From Pseudoxanthomonas wuyuanensis (GTDB lineage Bacteria > Pseudomonadota > Gammaproteobacteria > Xanthomonadales > Xanthomonadaceae): a DNA stretch of 64,000 nt. The position numbers and the translations under genes were made by a program. Positions 1 to 10,143 of this stretch are shown piece after piece (within the stretch, counting starts at the first letter, position 1; every line of letters begins with the position of its first letter). The stretch is taken from contig NZ_OCND01000002.1 of the NCBI RefSeq assembly GCF_900215535.1, positions 535,604 to 599,603 on the forward strand, in the 5' to 3' direction. The notes under the pieces were generated by a model, which was not told the DNA's origin, ran no database searches, and was given only the letters and a program-made list of their open reading frames with translations.

Positions 1-72
1 GCGCCATCGCCGATTCCGGATGAGCAACTGGCCGAGGTGCACATCCGGGTCCGGGAAAAGGCGCAGCCGTAG
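1..72 (+). CDS. aspS: 3' end of a CDS, probably aspartyl-tRNA synthetase
   Basis: An open frame enters from the left edge and ends with TAG; its last residues read IPDEQLAEVHIRVREKAQP. This resembles the extreme C-terminus of bacterial AspS (a P-x-P-x-x-x-x-QL-x-E-x-HI-x-x-R/K type tail), and I recall aspS lying upstream of the yebC-ruv region in xanthomonads. Only 23 residues are visible and none is catalytic, so the name is an inference from the tail and the neighbourhood. Confidence 0.45.
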   Translation, partial: APSPIPDEQLAEVHIRVREKAQP

Positions 73-82
73 CGGCGGTCAT

Positions 83-115
83 GCCGCCGTCATTTCGCAG
101 GCGCGAAATGGCGGC
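83..115 (+). terminator. Stem-loop behind the first CDS, possible terminator
   Basis: Ten bases after the first stop codon, CATTTCGC (91-98) pairs with GCGAAATG (103-110). The stem extends through GCCGC/GCGGC across a 3-nt bulge. There is no T-tract, so it may be a terminator or an mRNA-stabilising hairpin. Confidence 0.4.
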
Positions 116-191
116 TCCCGGTGTTGTCTCCCATTCTCCGCGGCTCCCGCCGCCCCCTTGCAACAAGGGGTCTCACTTTCGGAGTTGTCTC

Positions 192-461
192 ATGACCGAG
201 TTCGCTTTTGCACTGCAGTGGGAAAAATTGGGCAATGAAGGTTCGGACGCCGGCCTGGTGACCGAACGTGCCCGTGTGTTCGGTGGTTGGCTGGTACGCG
301 TGGGCGCCACGCCGAACGCAATGGCCGTCACCTTCGTCCCCGACGGCCAGGGCCGCTGGGATGGGGAAGACTTCGGCGAAGACGATTACGAGTACGACGA
401 AGAAGAAGAGGATGAGGAAGACGAGGACCTCGAAGAGGAAGATGAGGACGAAGAGGAATAA
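192..461 (+). CDS. Small protein with a poly-Asp/Glu C-terminal tail
   Basis: This 89-residue protein begins MTEFAFALQWEKLGNEG and has a short ordinary N-terminal half (about residues 1-55). From about residue 56 to the end it is almost only D, E and a few Y. The start at 192 is chosen because the upstream in-frame extension to 81 would translate the stem-loop and a low-complexity leader. I do not recognise a family with a known role; such tails usually bind basic proteins or cations, which is inference only. A serine-rich frame on the opposite strand is its antisense shadow. Confidence 0.7.
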   Translation: MTEFAFALQWEKLGNEGSDAGLVTERARVFGGWLVRVGATPNAMAVTFVPDGQGRWDGEDFGEDDYEYDEEEEDEEDEDLEEEDEDEEE

Positions 462-817
462 GCTGCTGTACGCGGGGCTTGAGCCTGAGGAATCTCCACT
501 TTTTCCGAAGCCGGCGCTGAAGGCGGCGGCCGGCGGGCTGGGGGTGCGCAGAGCAGGCCATGGGTGAGCCAAGGCGGCTTGCGCGGCACTGCCGCGCGCC
601 TTGGCGAACGCCCGGCGCGCTGCGCCGGGCCGGTTCGGGCCGCGAAGCGGAACGAGCCTGCGGCCGACGCAAAGACACGACGTCGTCAGGAGGGCGGAGC
701 ACCCCCAGCCTGACGGCCGGCGACTCCCGCCGAAGTCGACATCCCCGGGCGTGGGCGAAGAAGTTGTTATGTTGTTGGGCACCGTGCCGTTTTTACCTCC
801 CATATTTGGTTTCCGCC
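462..817. other. Gene-free interval holding repeat copy A
   Basis: I see no credible gene in these 356 bases. Most of the interval is repeat copy A (about 516-762). The last ~55 bases before the acetyltransferase start (ATG at 818) presumably hold its promoter, but no clear -35/-10 pair stands out. Confidence 0.6.
516..762 (+). repeat. Long dispersed repeat, copy A (inverted relative to copy B at 12928-13178)
   Basis: The segment from about 516 to 762 matches the reverse complement of 12928-13178 with only scattered substitutions and short indels. Shared landmarks, in order, are GGGCTGGGGGTGCG, CGGCACTGCCG, GCGCCGGGCCGGTTCGGGCC, GTCGTCAGGAGGGCGGAGC and CGACTCCCGCCGA. It contains small internal palindromes and no open frame conserved between the copies. 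It is probably a non-coding genomic repeat rather than a gene remnant. Confidence 0.8.
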
Positions 818-1336
818 ATGCTCGCCATCCGCCGCGCCACCATCGAAGACGCCCAGGTCCTGTCCGACCTGGCCGCGCGCACGTTCACCGAAACCTTTGG
901 CCATCTGTATCCGGCGGAGGATTTGCAGGCCTTTCTGGCCGACGCCTACACGGTCGACAAGCAGCGCACCATCCTGTCGCACCCGGACTACGCGGTCTGG
1001 CTACTGGAAGAGGACGGCGTAGCCGTCGGCCACGCTGCCGCCGGTCCCTGCGGTCTGCCGCATCCGCAGGTAGCGCCCGGCGATGGCGAGCTCAAACGCC
1101 TGTACGTGCTGGCATCGCACCAGAACGGCGGCTGGGGCGCGCGGTTGTTCGATGCCGCGCTGGCGTGGCTGGAGCGCGGCGGTCCGCGTACGCTGTGGAT
1201 CGGCGTGTGGTCGCAGAACCTGGGCGCGCAGCGCTTCTACGCGCGCTACGGCTTCGAGAAGGTGGGCGATTACGAATTCCCGGTCGGCAATACCCGCGAC
1301 CACGAATTCATCCTGCGGCGGCCACGCCGGCGTTGA
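818..1336 (+). CDS. GNAT-family N-acetyltransferase
   Basis: The 172-residue product begins MLAIRRATIEDAQVLSDLA, a typical GNAT opening. The acetyl-CoA site is visible as ELKRLYVLASHQNGGWGARLF-like sequence (about residues 92-111), followed by the C-terminal motif NLGAQRFYARYGFEKVGDY. These enzymes move an acetyl group from acetyl-CoA to an amine; the acceptor cannot be read from sequence. The start at 818 is preferred over the in-frame ATG at 560 because the extension would translate repeat copy A. It runs towards the AraC gene on the other strand, with 9 bases between the stop codons. Confidence 0.9.
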   Translation: MLAIRRATIEDAQVLSDLAARTFTETFGHLYPAEDLQAFLADAYTVDKQRTILSHPDYAVWLLEEDGVAVGHAAAGPCGLPHPQVAPGDGELKRLYVLASHQNGGWGARLFDAALAWLERGGPRTLWIGVWSQNLGAQRFYARYGFEKVGDYEFPVGNTRDHEFILRRPRRR

Positions 1337-1345
1337 GATTGCGGC

Positions 1346-2269
1346 TCAGGCCTCGCGCAGCTGCCCTATTTCCGTGCGCGGCGGGGCGCCGAACAGGCGC
1401 TTGTATTCGCGGCTGAACTGCGACGGGCTTTCGTAACCGACGCGGTGCGCCGCTGCGGCCGCTTCCAGGCCTTCGGCCAGCATCAGCCGGCGCGCCTCGT
1501 GCAGACGCAGCTGCTTCTGGTATTGCAGCGGCGACAGCGTGGTGGCGTGCTTGAAGTGGTGATGCAGCGACGACACGCTCATGTGCACGGCACGCGCCAG
1601 CGCTTCGATCCGCAATGGTTCCAGATAGTGCTGGCGCAGCAGCTGGACAGCCTGGGCGATCCGCTGCGGGCGGCTGTCGCGGACCGCCAGGTCGCGCAGG
1701 TGATGGCCCAGATCACCCAGCAAAACCCGGTAGAAGATCTCGCGCAGCGCCATTGGCGCCAGTACGTTCAGATCCTCCGGCGTATCGAGCAGACGCATCA
1801 TCCGCAGCACCGCGTCCAGCAACGACGGCGTCATCTGTGCGGCGTAGGCCGCGCAGGCCGCCGGGTCGCTGCCGATGCCGACGGCAGTATCCAGCATCAG
1901 ATCCGCAATCAGTTCCGGTTCGATGTCCAGGCGCAGGCACAGGTAGGGCTTTTCCGGACTGGCATCGGTCACCTGGGCCAGCATCGGCAACGGCATCGAT
2001 ACGACCAGGTAGTGCAGCGGGTCGTAGCGGTAGGTCTGCTCGCCGAGCATGGCGATCTTGCTGCCCTGCACGACGATGCACAGCCGCGGCTCGTAGACGC
2101 TGGGGAAGCACGGCGTCGGTGCGCTCCTGCGGATGGTCTGCAACTGCCGCAGGGGAGTGTCGTGGACGCCGTCGTGCGGACTCAAACGGGCAATCCGGTC
2201 GGCCAGTTCGGTCTGCGGCGCATTCAGCGGATAGCGCGCGATCGGGTTGGGGGAACTCATAGGACTCAT
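1346..2269 (-). CDS. AraC-family transcriptional regulator (AraC_N type, YqhC-like)
   Basis: The protein is about 307 residues. It has an N-terminal AraC_N-type sensing domain (around 20-170, with PRLCIVVQGSK and the DPLHYLVVSMPLP strand) and a C-terminal double helix-turn-helix ending ESPSQFSREYKRLFGAPP. Either ATG at 2269 or ATG at 2260 may be used; a longer frame to 2383 would cross the divergent promoter. This subfamily includes E. coli YqhC, which activates aldehyde and aldo/keto reductase genes. The divergent neighbour here is an aldo/keto reductase, so control of that gene is the obvious inference. Confidence 0.9.
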   Translation of the reverse strand: MSPMSSPNPIARYPLNAPQTELADRIARLSPHDGVHDTPLRQLQTIRRSAPTPCFPSVYEPRLCIVVQGSKIAMLGEQTYRYDPLHYLVVSMPLPMLAQVTDASPEKPYLCLRLDIEPELIADLMLDTAVGIGSDPAACAAYAAQMTPSLLDAVLRMMRLLDTPEDLNVLAPMALREIFYRVLLGDLGHHLRDLAVRDSRPQRIAQAVQLLRQHYLEPLRIEALARAVHMSVSSLHHHFKHATTLSPLQYQKQLRLHEARRLMLAEGLEAAAAAHRVGYESPSQFSREYKRLFGAPPRTEIGQLREA

Positions 2270-2452
2270 GGCTTTGCGCGTCCGGTCCGGGGGGAGTCGT
2301 GCGAACCGATTATCGGCATCCGGGCCGGCTTCGGCACGCGCGCAGGGGACGATTTGCAGAATTAGGCAAGTTTGTCGCAGCAATGAGCTAACGCCGACGA
2401 CAGCGCGGAATCTACCTTACCGGTACTCCTCCCCCAACCTCCGGAGTACGCG
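2270..2452. promoter_or_regulatory. Divergent promoter region between araC-type regulator and aldo/keto reductase
   Basis: This 183-base interval must carry both promoters. It is less GC-rich around 2355-2400 (GCAGAATTAGGCAAGTTTG, then GCAGCAATGAGCTAAC), which is where an AraC-type dimer site would be expected. The exact operator is not proven. Confidence 0.5.
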
Positions 2453-3460
<1,008 letters not shown>

Positions 3461-3502
3461 GTCGCGGTTCCGCCGCTCCCCCGTTTCCAGGAAACGTCCG
3501 CC

Positions 3503-6500
3503 ATGTGGATCGTCCAATACGCGCTGTCCCGCCGCTACACCATCGGGGTGCTGGCCATCCTGATCCTGCTGTTCGGCATCCAGTCCGCGCGCAGGATGCC
3601 CACCGACATCCTGCCCGAGGTCGGGATTCCGTCGGTCAACCTGATCTGGACCTACAGCGGGCTGCCGGCAGCGGAGATGGCGGCCAAGCTGACCTCGTTC
3701 TCGGAGATCGCGGTCCTCAACAATGTCGACGACATCAAGGAAGTGCGTTCGGAGAGCCTCAACGGCATCGGTATCGTGCGGGTCGATTTCCAGCCGGGGG
3801 TCAATCTGGAGCGTGCGCTGGCGCAGATCACCGCCGTTTCCCAAACCATTCTGCGGCGGATGCCGCCGGGCACCTCGCCGCCGCTGGTGATCCGCAACAA
3901 CGTATCCAGCACGCCGGTGCTGCAACTGGTGCTGTCTTCGGATTCGCTGAGCGAAGCGCAGCTGTACGACTATGCGCGCCTGCAGTTGCGCTCGCAGATC
4001 CAGTCCATCCCCGGCATCCGCATGACCCTGCCCTATGGCGGCGCAGCGCGGCAGATCATGGTGGATCTGGATCCGCGTGCGCTGCAGACCCATGGCCTGA
4101 CCCCGGCCCAGGTCACCGGCGCGCTGGAGCGCGGCAGTCCGACCCTGCCGTCAGGCACCATCCGCGAAGGCGCACGCGAGCTGCAGATCGCGCTGGAAAC
4201 CAGCCCGGAAACCGCTGCCGGCTTTCTCGACCTGCCCATCGCCACCCGCGGCGGCAACGTCATCTACGTGCGCGATGTCGCGTCGGTGCGCGATGGCGGC
4301 GCGCTGCAGACCAATGTTGCGCGGATGGACGGCGCCAGCGCGGTGTCGGTGGCGCTGATCAAGATGGGCGGCGCCTCGGCGGTGGAAATCGTGCGTTCGG
4401 TCCGCGGGCGGCTGCCGGAGATCGCCGCCTCGGCGCCGCCGGGCATGCGCATCGAACCGATCTTCGACCAGTCGGTGTTCGTCGACAACGCCATTGCCTC
4501 GATCCGGCATGAAGCGCTGCTGGTGGGCGTACTGGTGGCGCTGGTGGTGCTGGTGTTCATCGGCTCCTGGCGCTCCAGCCTGATCGTGCTGTCGGCGATT
4601 CCGCTGGCGCTGCTGTCATCGGTGACGCTGCTGCAACTGCTGGGCTATACCTTCAACGTGATGACCCTGGGCGGATTGGCGCTGGCCATCGGCATCCTGG
4701 TCGACAACGCGGTGGTGGACGTGGAAAACACCAACCGCAACCTGGCGATGGGCAAGGATGTGCGCACCGCGATCCTGGACAGCGCGCGCGAGGTGGTGTT
4801 CCCCGAATTCGTCTCCACCGTGGCCATCTGCATCGTGCTGACGCCGATCCTGCTGATGACCGGGCTGTCGGCGTGGGTATTCACGCCGCTGGCGCTGGCG
4901 GTGATCTTCGCAATGGCATCCTCGTTCCTGCTTTCGCGCACGCTGATTCCGGTCCTTTGCTATCTGCTGCTGCCGGCCGACATCCGCAGCCGCGGGCAGC
5001 CGCGCTGGCGCATGGAGCGCTGGTTGCTGGCGGCCAACCACAGGGTCGAACACACGCTGGACGGCTTGCGCGGGCGCCACCATGCGCTGCTGTTGAAGCT
5101 GGGCCATCACGGTGGCGTGCTGGCGCTGGCGTCGTTGTTGCTGGTGGCGCTGGGCGCGGTCTCGGCGTTGTCGCTGGGCCGGGAGTATTTCCCCAATGTC
5201 GATGCCGGCCAGATCCGGTTGCAGGTGCGCCTGCCCACCGGCACCCGGCTGGAGCAGACCGCGCAGCGGCTGGCGGAAATCCAGCGCGAGATCCGCAGCA
5301 TCGTTCCGGCCGAAGAACTGCAGACGGTGTACGAGCAGATCGGCATTCCCGACGCGATCAACCTGGCCTGGGTGGACAGCGCGGTGGTCGGCTCGTTCGA
5401 AGCCGAGGTGATGGTGCAGCTGCGCACGCCGCATGGCTCCAGCGCCGGCTACCTGGCGGCCATCCGCCAGCGGGTGGCGGAGAAGTTCCCCGACGTGAAA
5501 CTGTTCGAGCGTCCGCCCGATGCCACCAGCCGGACGCTGGCCGGCTCGGCGGTGGGCGCGCTGGAAGTACGGGTCAACGGTCGCGATGCCGCCGGCAATC
5601 TGGCCATCGCGCGCCAGATCGAAACTCGGCTGCGCGATGCGCATGGTGCGGTGGACGTGATGCTGCGCCAGGTGCTGGATCTGCCCGAGTACTACATCGC
5701 CATCGACCGCAGCCGCGCCGCGCAACTGGGTGTCAGCGCGCAGGACGCCAGCCGTGCGGTGCTGGCGGTGCTGGGTTCGTCGGGCACGGTCAGTCCGGTG
5801 TTCTGGGTCGAGCAGGCCACCGCCAATTCCTACACCGTGCAGGTGCAGGCCCAGCCCAACGATCTGGCCGGCATCGACACCCTGCTCAACACGCCATTGC
5901 GGATTGGCGAGGACGGGCGCACGGTGCTGTTGCGCAATATCGCCACGGCAACGCCGCGCAGCGTGCCGGCCAGCGTGGGCCGTACGATGATGGCGCCGAC
6001 GGTCAGCGTGCTGGCCAATGTGCAGGGTACCGACCTGGGGTCGGTCTACGCGGACCTGACCGCAATCGTGGCCGATGTGCAGCGGCAGCTGAAACCGGCC
6101 AACCGCATCGAAATCGTCGGCCAGGCCGGCGAGATGCAGAGCGCCTACGGTGAACTGGCCGGCGGCCTGCTGATGGCGGCGGTGCTGGTGTTCCTGGTGC
6201 TGGTGGTCAACTTCCAGTCCTGGCTGCAACCGCTGGTGGCGATGTCCGGTTTGCCGATCGCCATCGCCGGCGCGGCGGTCGGCTTGTTCGTCACCGGCAC
6301 GCCGCTCAGCGTGCCGGCGCTGATGGGGGTGATGATGGTGATCGGCGTATCCACCGCCAACAGCGTGCTGGTGACCAGCTTCGCCCGCAATCTGATCGCC
6401 GCCGGGCACGACCAGGAACTGGCCGCCTACGAGGCCGCCGCGGTGCGTCTGCGTCCGGTGCTGATGACCGCCAGCGCAATGGTGCTGGGGATCGTGCCGA

Positions 6501-6703
6501 TGGCGCTGGGCCTGGGCGAGGGCGGCGAACAGAACGCGCCGTTGGGCCGGGCGGTGATCGGCGGGCTGTTGTTCGGCACTCCGGCCACGCTGGTGCTGGT
6601 GCCATCCATTCTTGCCGTGCTGGGGCGCCGCCATAACCGGCGTTTCGCGCAGCAAACCGAAAGCGCCGGCGATCAGGCCACAGGCGCAGGAGCCGTAGCA
6701 TGA
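3503..6703 (+). CDS. RND-family efflux transporter permease
   Basis: The 1066-residue inner-membrane pump has the AcrB/MexB layout: TM1 at about 10-30, a large periplasmic loop, TM2-6 from about 335, a second loop and TM8-12 to about 1040. The TM4 motif GILVDNAVVDVENTNR carries the paired aspartates of proton-driven HAE-type pumps. No His-rich heavy-metal signature is visible. It overlaps the adaptor gene by four bases (ATGA), so the two are translationally coupled. The permease-before-adaptor order and the absence of an outer-membrane channel gene nearby are notable; the channel is presumably encoded elsewhere. Confidence 0.96.
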   Translation: MWIVQYALSRRYTIGVLAILILLFGIQSARRMPTDILPEVGIPSVNLIWTYSGLPAAEMAAKLTSFSEIAVLNNVDDIKEVRSESLNGIGIVRVDFQPGVNLERALAQITAVSQTILRRMPPGTSPPLVIRNNVSSTPVLQLVLSSDSLSEAQLYDYARLQLRSQIQSIPGIRMTLPYGGAARQIMVDLDPRALQTHGLTPAQVTGALERGSPTLPSGTIREGARELQIALETSPETAAGFLDLPIATRGGNVIYVRDVASVRDGGALQTNVARMDGASAVSVALIKMGGASAVEIVRSVRGRLPEIAASAPPGMRIEPIFDQSVFVDNAIASIRHEALLVGVLVALVVLVFIGSWRSSLIVLSAIPLALLSSVTLLQLLGYTFNVMTLGGLALAIGILVDNAVVDVENTNRNLAMGKDVRTAILDSAREVVFPEFVSTVAICIVLTPILLMTGLSAWVFTPLALAVIFAMASSFLLSRTLIPVLCYLLLPADIRSRGQPRWRMERWLLAANHRVEHTLDGLRGRHHALLLKLGHHGGVLALASLLLVALGAVSALSLGREYFPNVDAGQIRLQVRLPTGTRLEQTAQRLAEIQREIRSIVPAEELQTVYEQIGIPDAINLAWVDSAVVGSFEAEVMVQLRTPHGSSAGYLAAIRQRVAEKFPDVKLFERPPDATSRTLAGSAVGALEVRVNGRDAAGNLAIARQIETRLRDAHGAVDVMLRQVLDLPEYYIAIDRSRAAQLGVSAQDASRAVLAVLGSSGTVSPVFWVEQATANSYTVQVQAQPNDLAGIDTLLNTPLRIGEDGRTVLLRNIATATPRSVPASVGRTMMAPTVSVLANVQGTDLGSVYADLTAIVADVQRQLKPANRIEIVGQAGEMQSAYGELAGGLLMAAVLVFLVLVVNFQSWLQPLVAMSGLPIAIAGAAVGLFVTGTPLSVPALMGVMMVIGVSTANSVLVTSFARNLIAAGHDQELAAYEAAAVRLRPVLMTASAMVLGIVPMALGLGEGGEQNAPLGRAVIGGLLFGTPATLVLVPSILAVLGRRHNRRFAQQTESAGDQATGAGAVA

Positions 6704-7818
6704 AGAAGACCCTACCCATGGCCCGGACGATGGCGGGCATTTTCGTTGCCGCCGTGCTGCTGGCGCTGGCCGGCTGCAGCCGCAGCGCCGCCGAACAGGC
6801 GGACGCAGCGGTGCCCGAGGTATTGACGGTGCCGGCGCGGGCGGCCGCCGACGATTACGAATTGCGGCTGCCCGCGCGCGCCGTCGCCGGCGAATCGGCG
6901 CAGCTGTATCCGCGCGCCACCGGGTACGTCAGCGAACGGCGCGTCGATCTGGGCGACCGGGTCGAAGCCGGCCAGGTGCTGGCGGTAATCTCGGCGCCGG
7001 AAGTGGATCAATCGGTCCGCGAAGCCACCGCCGAAGTGGGCCGGATGCGTGCCGCGCTGCAACTGGCCAGGGTCAACTACGAGCGTGCCGCGGTGCTGGT
7101 CAGGTCGGGCGCGGTCTCTGGCGAGATGTACAGCGATCGCAGCGCCAACCGCGATGCCGCCGAAGCGGCGCTGGCGGCGGCCGAGGCACGCCTGTCCAGT
7201 GCGCGCGAACGGCAGGCCTTCCAGGTGGTGCGGGCGCCGTTCGCCGGCGTGGTGGCCGCCCGCAATCTCGAGCGCGGCGACCGCGTGGTCGGCGATGCGG
7301 CCACGGCCGTCCCGTTGTTCGAGATCAACGCACTGGACCCGTTGCGGGTGCTGGTGGACGTGCCGCAGGGCGCGGTGCTGCAGGTGCGGCCCGGGCTGCG
7401 GGCCGATGTCCGCTTCCCGGAACTGGCGGGCGAAAACTTCCAGGCCGAAGTGGTGCGCGCCGCGCAGAGCATTTCCGCCGATGCCGGCGGCATGCGGGTC
7501 GAACTGAGCCTGTCCAACCCGCAAGGACGCATCCCGGCGGGCATGGTCGGCGAGGTGAGCCTGCAGGTGCCGCGCGCGGCGCCCGCGGTGATCGTGCCGC
7601 TGTCGGCAGTGATGGCCGGCGCCGGCGGTGCGCGGGTGGCGCGACTGGGCGGCGACTCGCGGCTGGAGTTCCGTACGGTCCGGCTGGGCCGCAATCTTGG
7701 CGCGGAGGTCGAAATCCTCGAGGGCATCGCCGCCGGCGAACTGGTGGTGCTGGCGCCCAACGCGCTGCTGGAAAGCGGCGCGCAGGTGACCGCCAAGCCG
7801 GCACCGAAGGGGACGTAG
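6700..7818 (+). CDS. RND efflux periplasmic adaptor (membrane fusion protein) lipoprotein
   Basis: The 372-residue partner of the pump has a signal peptide ending in lipobox LALAGC (Cys about 26), so it is probably lipid-anchored. It has the split biotinyl-lipoyl domain (TGYVSERRVDLGDRVEAGQ at about 68-87 and the return strand near VRAPFAGVVAARN). An alpha-helical hairpin lies at about 100-160, with beta-barrel and membrane-proximal domains up to residue 372. It bridges the inner-membrane pump to an outer-membrane channel that is not encoded here. Confidence 0.95.
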   Translation: MKKTLPMARTMAGIFVAAVLLALAGCSRSAAEQADAAVPEVLTVPARAAADDYELRLPARAVAGESAQLYPRATGYVSERRVDLGDRVEAGQVLAVISAPEVDQSVREATAEVGRMRAALQLARVNYERAAVLVRSGAVSGEMYSDRSANRDAAEAALAAAEARLSSARERQAFQVVRAPFAGVVAARNLERGDRVVGDAATAVPLFEINALDPLRVLVDVPQGAVLQVRPGLRADVRFPELAGENFQAEVVRAAQSISADAGGMRVELSLSNPQGRIPAGMVGEVSLQVPRAAPAVIVPLSAVMAGAGGARVARLGGDSRLEFRTVRLGRNLGAEVEILEGIAAGELVVLAPNALLESGAQVTAKPAPKGT

Positions 7819-7935
7819 CAGCGGGTCCCGCCGCGCGCGCTTGCGGCCGTGCCGAAAAGCCCCAAAGCCCACGGCGAGATGCCGCTCCCACAGATAAAGT
7901 TGGCCCGGCAGCTTGGATTCGGACAGACTGTGGGC

Positions 7936-8583
7936 ATGACATCCGAAGATTCCGCGCCGCCCCGGCATGTACTTGTCCTTCACGGTATCTGGAACGCCAA
8001 AACCTGGCTGGCGCCGCTGGCCAGGCGGTTGCGGACGCAGGGTTTCGAGGTCGAACTGTTCGGCTATCCCAGCGTGTTCGGCGGGCCGGAGATCGCCATC
8101 GAGCGGTTGATTCGCCGTCTGTCCGGTTCGCCGCCGTTGAATCTGGTGGGGCACAGCCTAGGCGGCCTGATCGGCCTGGAGGCGCTGCGGCAGCAGCCGG
8201 AGTTGCCGGTGCCGCGCATGGTCTGCCTGGGATCGCCGTTGTGCGGCAGCGATGCCGCCCGCAGCCTGGGCCGCCGGCGCTGGACCTCGCAGGTGCTGGG
8301 ACGCAGCTCGCTGTTCCTGCAGACCGGCTGCCAGCCCTGGCAGGGCAGGACCGAGATCGGCATGGTGGCCGGCACCGTGGCGCGCGGTATCGGCCGCCTG
8401 CTGACCCGGTTCGACGGCCCCTCCGACGGTACCGTGGCGGTCGCCGAGACCCGATTGCCCGGCCTGGCCGACCATTGCCTGGTGCCGGCCAGCCATACCG
8501 GACTGGTGTTTTCGCGCCCCGCTGCCGACCAGGCCGGGCATTTCCTGCGGCAAGGGCGTTTTGCCCGCAATGGCGAATCGTAA
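7936..8583 (+). CDS. Alpha/beta-hydrolase, lipase/esterase-like
   Basis: The 215-residue protein opens with the oxyanion-hole strand HVLVLHGIWN and has the nucleophile elbow GHSLGG (Ser about 75). The likely acid is in SDGTVAVAETRL and the likely His in PASHTGLVFS near the C-terminus. The small cap fits PGAP1-like or triacylglycerol lipase-like hydrolases; no signal peptide is seen. ATG at 7936 is chosen because the upstream extension to 7849 is not hydrolase-like. Substrate unknown. Confidence 0.82.
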   Translation: MTSEDSAPPRHVLVLHGIWNAKTWLAPLARRLRTQGFEVELFGYPSVFGGPEIAIERLIRRLSGSPPLNLVGHSLGGLIGLEALRQQPELPVPRMVCLGSPLCGSDAARSLGRRRWTSQVLGRSSLFLQTGCQPWQGRTEIGMVAGTVARGIGRLLTRFDGPSDGTVAVAETRLPGLADHCLVPASHTGLVFSRPAADQAGHFLRQGRFARNGES

Positions 8584-8717
8584 GCCCGGCGGCATCCTTG
8601 CCAGCGAACGGGCCCTTGGGCTCGCTCCCTGAGCCGCCAGACCCCGAGCGAACCGGCGCGGACGGCGCAATCGAGTAAAATTGCGCTCTTGTATTCTTAA
8701 CAAGTCCGGAAACACCC

Positions 8718-9464
8718 ATGGGTAGAGGCCCGTCGATCGAAGCGCGCAAGAATGCGTCAGATGCCAAGCGCGGCAAGATTTTCACCAAGATCATCCGCGA
8801 AATCGGTGTGGCGGCGCGCGCCGGTGGCGGCGACCCGGCCAACAACCCGCGTCTGCGCACGGCGATGGACAAGGGCCTGTCGGCCAACATGTCCAAGGAT
8901 GTGATCGAGCGCGCCATCAAGAAGGCAACCGGCGAGCTGGAAGGGGTGGTGTACGAGGAAATCCGCTATGAAGGCTACGCGCCTGGCGGGGTCGCGGTGA
9001 TCGTCGACTGCCTGACCGACAACCGCGTGCGCACCGTGGCCGATGTCCGCCACGCCTTCAGCAAGTGCGGCGGCAACATGGGCACGGAAGGCTCGGTGGC
9101 CTTCATGTTCAAGCGCCTGGGCGTGCTGAGCTATGCGCCCGGCGCCGGCGAGGCGTCATCGTTTGAAAGCCGAATCACCGAAGCCGCCATCGAGGCCGGT
9201 GCCGACGATGTCGTCGTCTACCCCGACGATGGTTCGATAGATGTGATCGTCGCGCCGGAGAATTTCCAGTCGGTCAAGGACGCGATGGAAACGGCCGGCC
9301 TGGCCGCCGACCAGGCCGAAGTCACCCTGCGCGCCGACAACCAGATTGCAGTGGAAGGCGATACCGCCAAACAGGTGGTCAAGCTGCTGGACATGCTGGA
9401 AGACCTGGACGACGTGCAGGACGTCTACTCGAATGCCGAGCTGGGCGCTGATGCATATGCGTGA
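8718..9464 (+). CDS. yebC: YebC/PmpR family regulator / translation-associated protein
   Basis: The 248-residue product begins [20 protein letters not shown], where most relatives have MAGHSKW, and keeps the family core [17 protein letters not shown] and [18 protein letters not shown]. YebC-type proteins are cytoplasmic; some are DNA-binding regulators, and recent work links the family to relief of ribosome stalling. It precedes ruvC, as in many gammaproteobacteria, which suggests a yebC-ruvCA transcription unit. Confidence 0.96.
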   Translation: MGRGPSIEARKNASDAKRGKIFTKIIREIGVAARAGGGDPANNPRLRTAMDKGLSANMSKDVIERAIKKATGELEGVVYEEIRYEGYAPGGVAVIVDCLTDNRVRTVADVRHAFSKCGGNMGTEGSVAFMFKRLGVLSYAPGAGEASSFESRITEAAIEAGADDVVVYPDDGSIDVIVAPENFQSVKDAMETAGLAADQAEVTLRADNQIAVEGDTAKQVVKLLDMLEDLDDVQDVYSNAELGADAYA

Positions 9465-9465
9465 A

Positions 9466-9621
9466 GCCGGGACCAGGCAGTGGGGACCAGGGACCGGGGC
9501 ATTCGGTCCGTGCATGCGCGCCCGTGCCTGAGCCATCAGCGAATTTCCCGTCGTGGCCTCCAGTTACCAGCATCCCACCTCCGCCGGCCCCCGGCCCCCG
9601 GTTCCCGGTCCCGGCTCCATC
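9466..9621. repeat. Heptamer-array element 1 (inverted pair) overlapping the ruvC start
   Basis: A GGGACC(A/G)-type array at about 9466-9509 is followed by its inverse (CCCCGG/CCCGGTT units) at about 9586-9621. The period is seven bases. The second arm lies inside the ruvC reading frame, so it is translated as PRPPVPGPG ahead of the conserved RuvC start. Confidence 0.75.
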
Positions 9622-10137
9622 CGCATCCTCGGTATCGATCCCGGCTCGCAGCGCACCGGTGTGGGCATCATCGACGTGGATGCGGCGGGCAGGACGACGC
9701 ATGCCTTTCACACGGCGCTGGTGCTGCTGGGGGCCGACGACTTTCCGCAACGGTTGAAGATCCTGCTCAACGGCCTGGCGGAGATCATCCGAACCTGGCA
9801 GCCGCAGGAAGTGGCGATCGAGAAGGTCTTCATGGCCCGCAACCCCGATTCGGCGCTGAAGCTGGGACAGGCGCGCGGTGCGGCGATCTGCGCGGTGGTG
9901 ATGCGCGATCTGCCGGTGCACGAATACGCGGCCAAGGAAGTGAAGCTGGCCGTGGTCGGCCGCGGCGGCGCCGAAAAGCAGCAGATCCAGCATATGGTCG
10001 GTATCATGCTGGGCCTGCAGGGCAAACTGCAGGCCGACGCCGCCGATGCGCTGGCGATCGCATTGACCCATGCGCATGTGCGCGCCACCGCCAATCGTCT
10101 TGGCGTCAACGTACGCCAAGCGTGGAGCAGGAAATGA
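9553..10137 (+). CDS. ruvC: Crossover junction endodeoxyribonuclease RuvC
   Basis: RuvC cuts Holliday junctions in the RuvABC resolvasome. The catalytic acids are visible: Asp in [12 protein letters not shown], Glu in [12 protein letters not shown], and two Asp in [13 protein letters not shown]. The usual protein begins at the RILGIDPGS strand. Here there is no ATG near that point: the codon before it is ATC, and the first conventional start upstream in frame is GTG at 9553, which adds about 22 residues, part of them encoded by the heptamer array. With that start the protein is 194 residues instead of about 174. No strong ribosome-binding site is visible before the GTG, so the true start is uncertain. 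Confidence 0.92.
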   Translation: MASSYQHPTSAGPRPPVPGPGSIRILGIDPGSQRTGVGIIDVDAAGRTTHAFHTALVLLGADDFPQRLKILLNGLAEIIRTWQPQEVAIEKVFMARNPDSALKLGQARGAAICAVVMRDLPVHEYAAKEVKLAVVGRGGAEKQQIQHMVGIMLGLQGKLQADAADALAIALTHAHVRATANRLGVNVRQAWSRK

Positions 10138-10143
10138 AGAAGC

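Noticed and set aside
90..803. Long minus-strand frame of 237 codons, with Ser/Phe-rich parts
   Set aside because: It is the antisense of the acidic-tail gene and of repeat copy A; composition follows the repeats and no domain is visible.
4616..6655. 679-codon minus-strand frame inside the RND pump gene
   Set aside because: It is a mirror frame of high-GC coding DNA, rich in His, Gln and Arg, with no family motif. The plus-strand pump is unmistakable.
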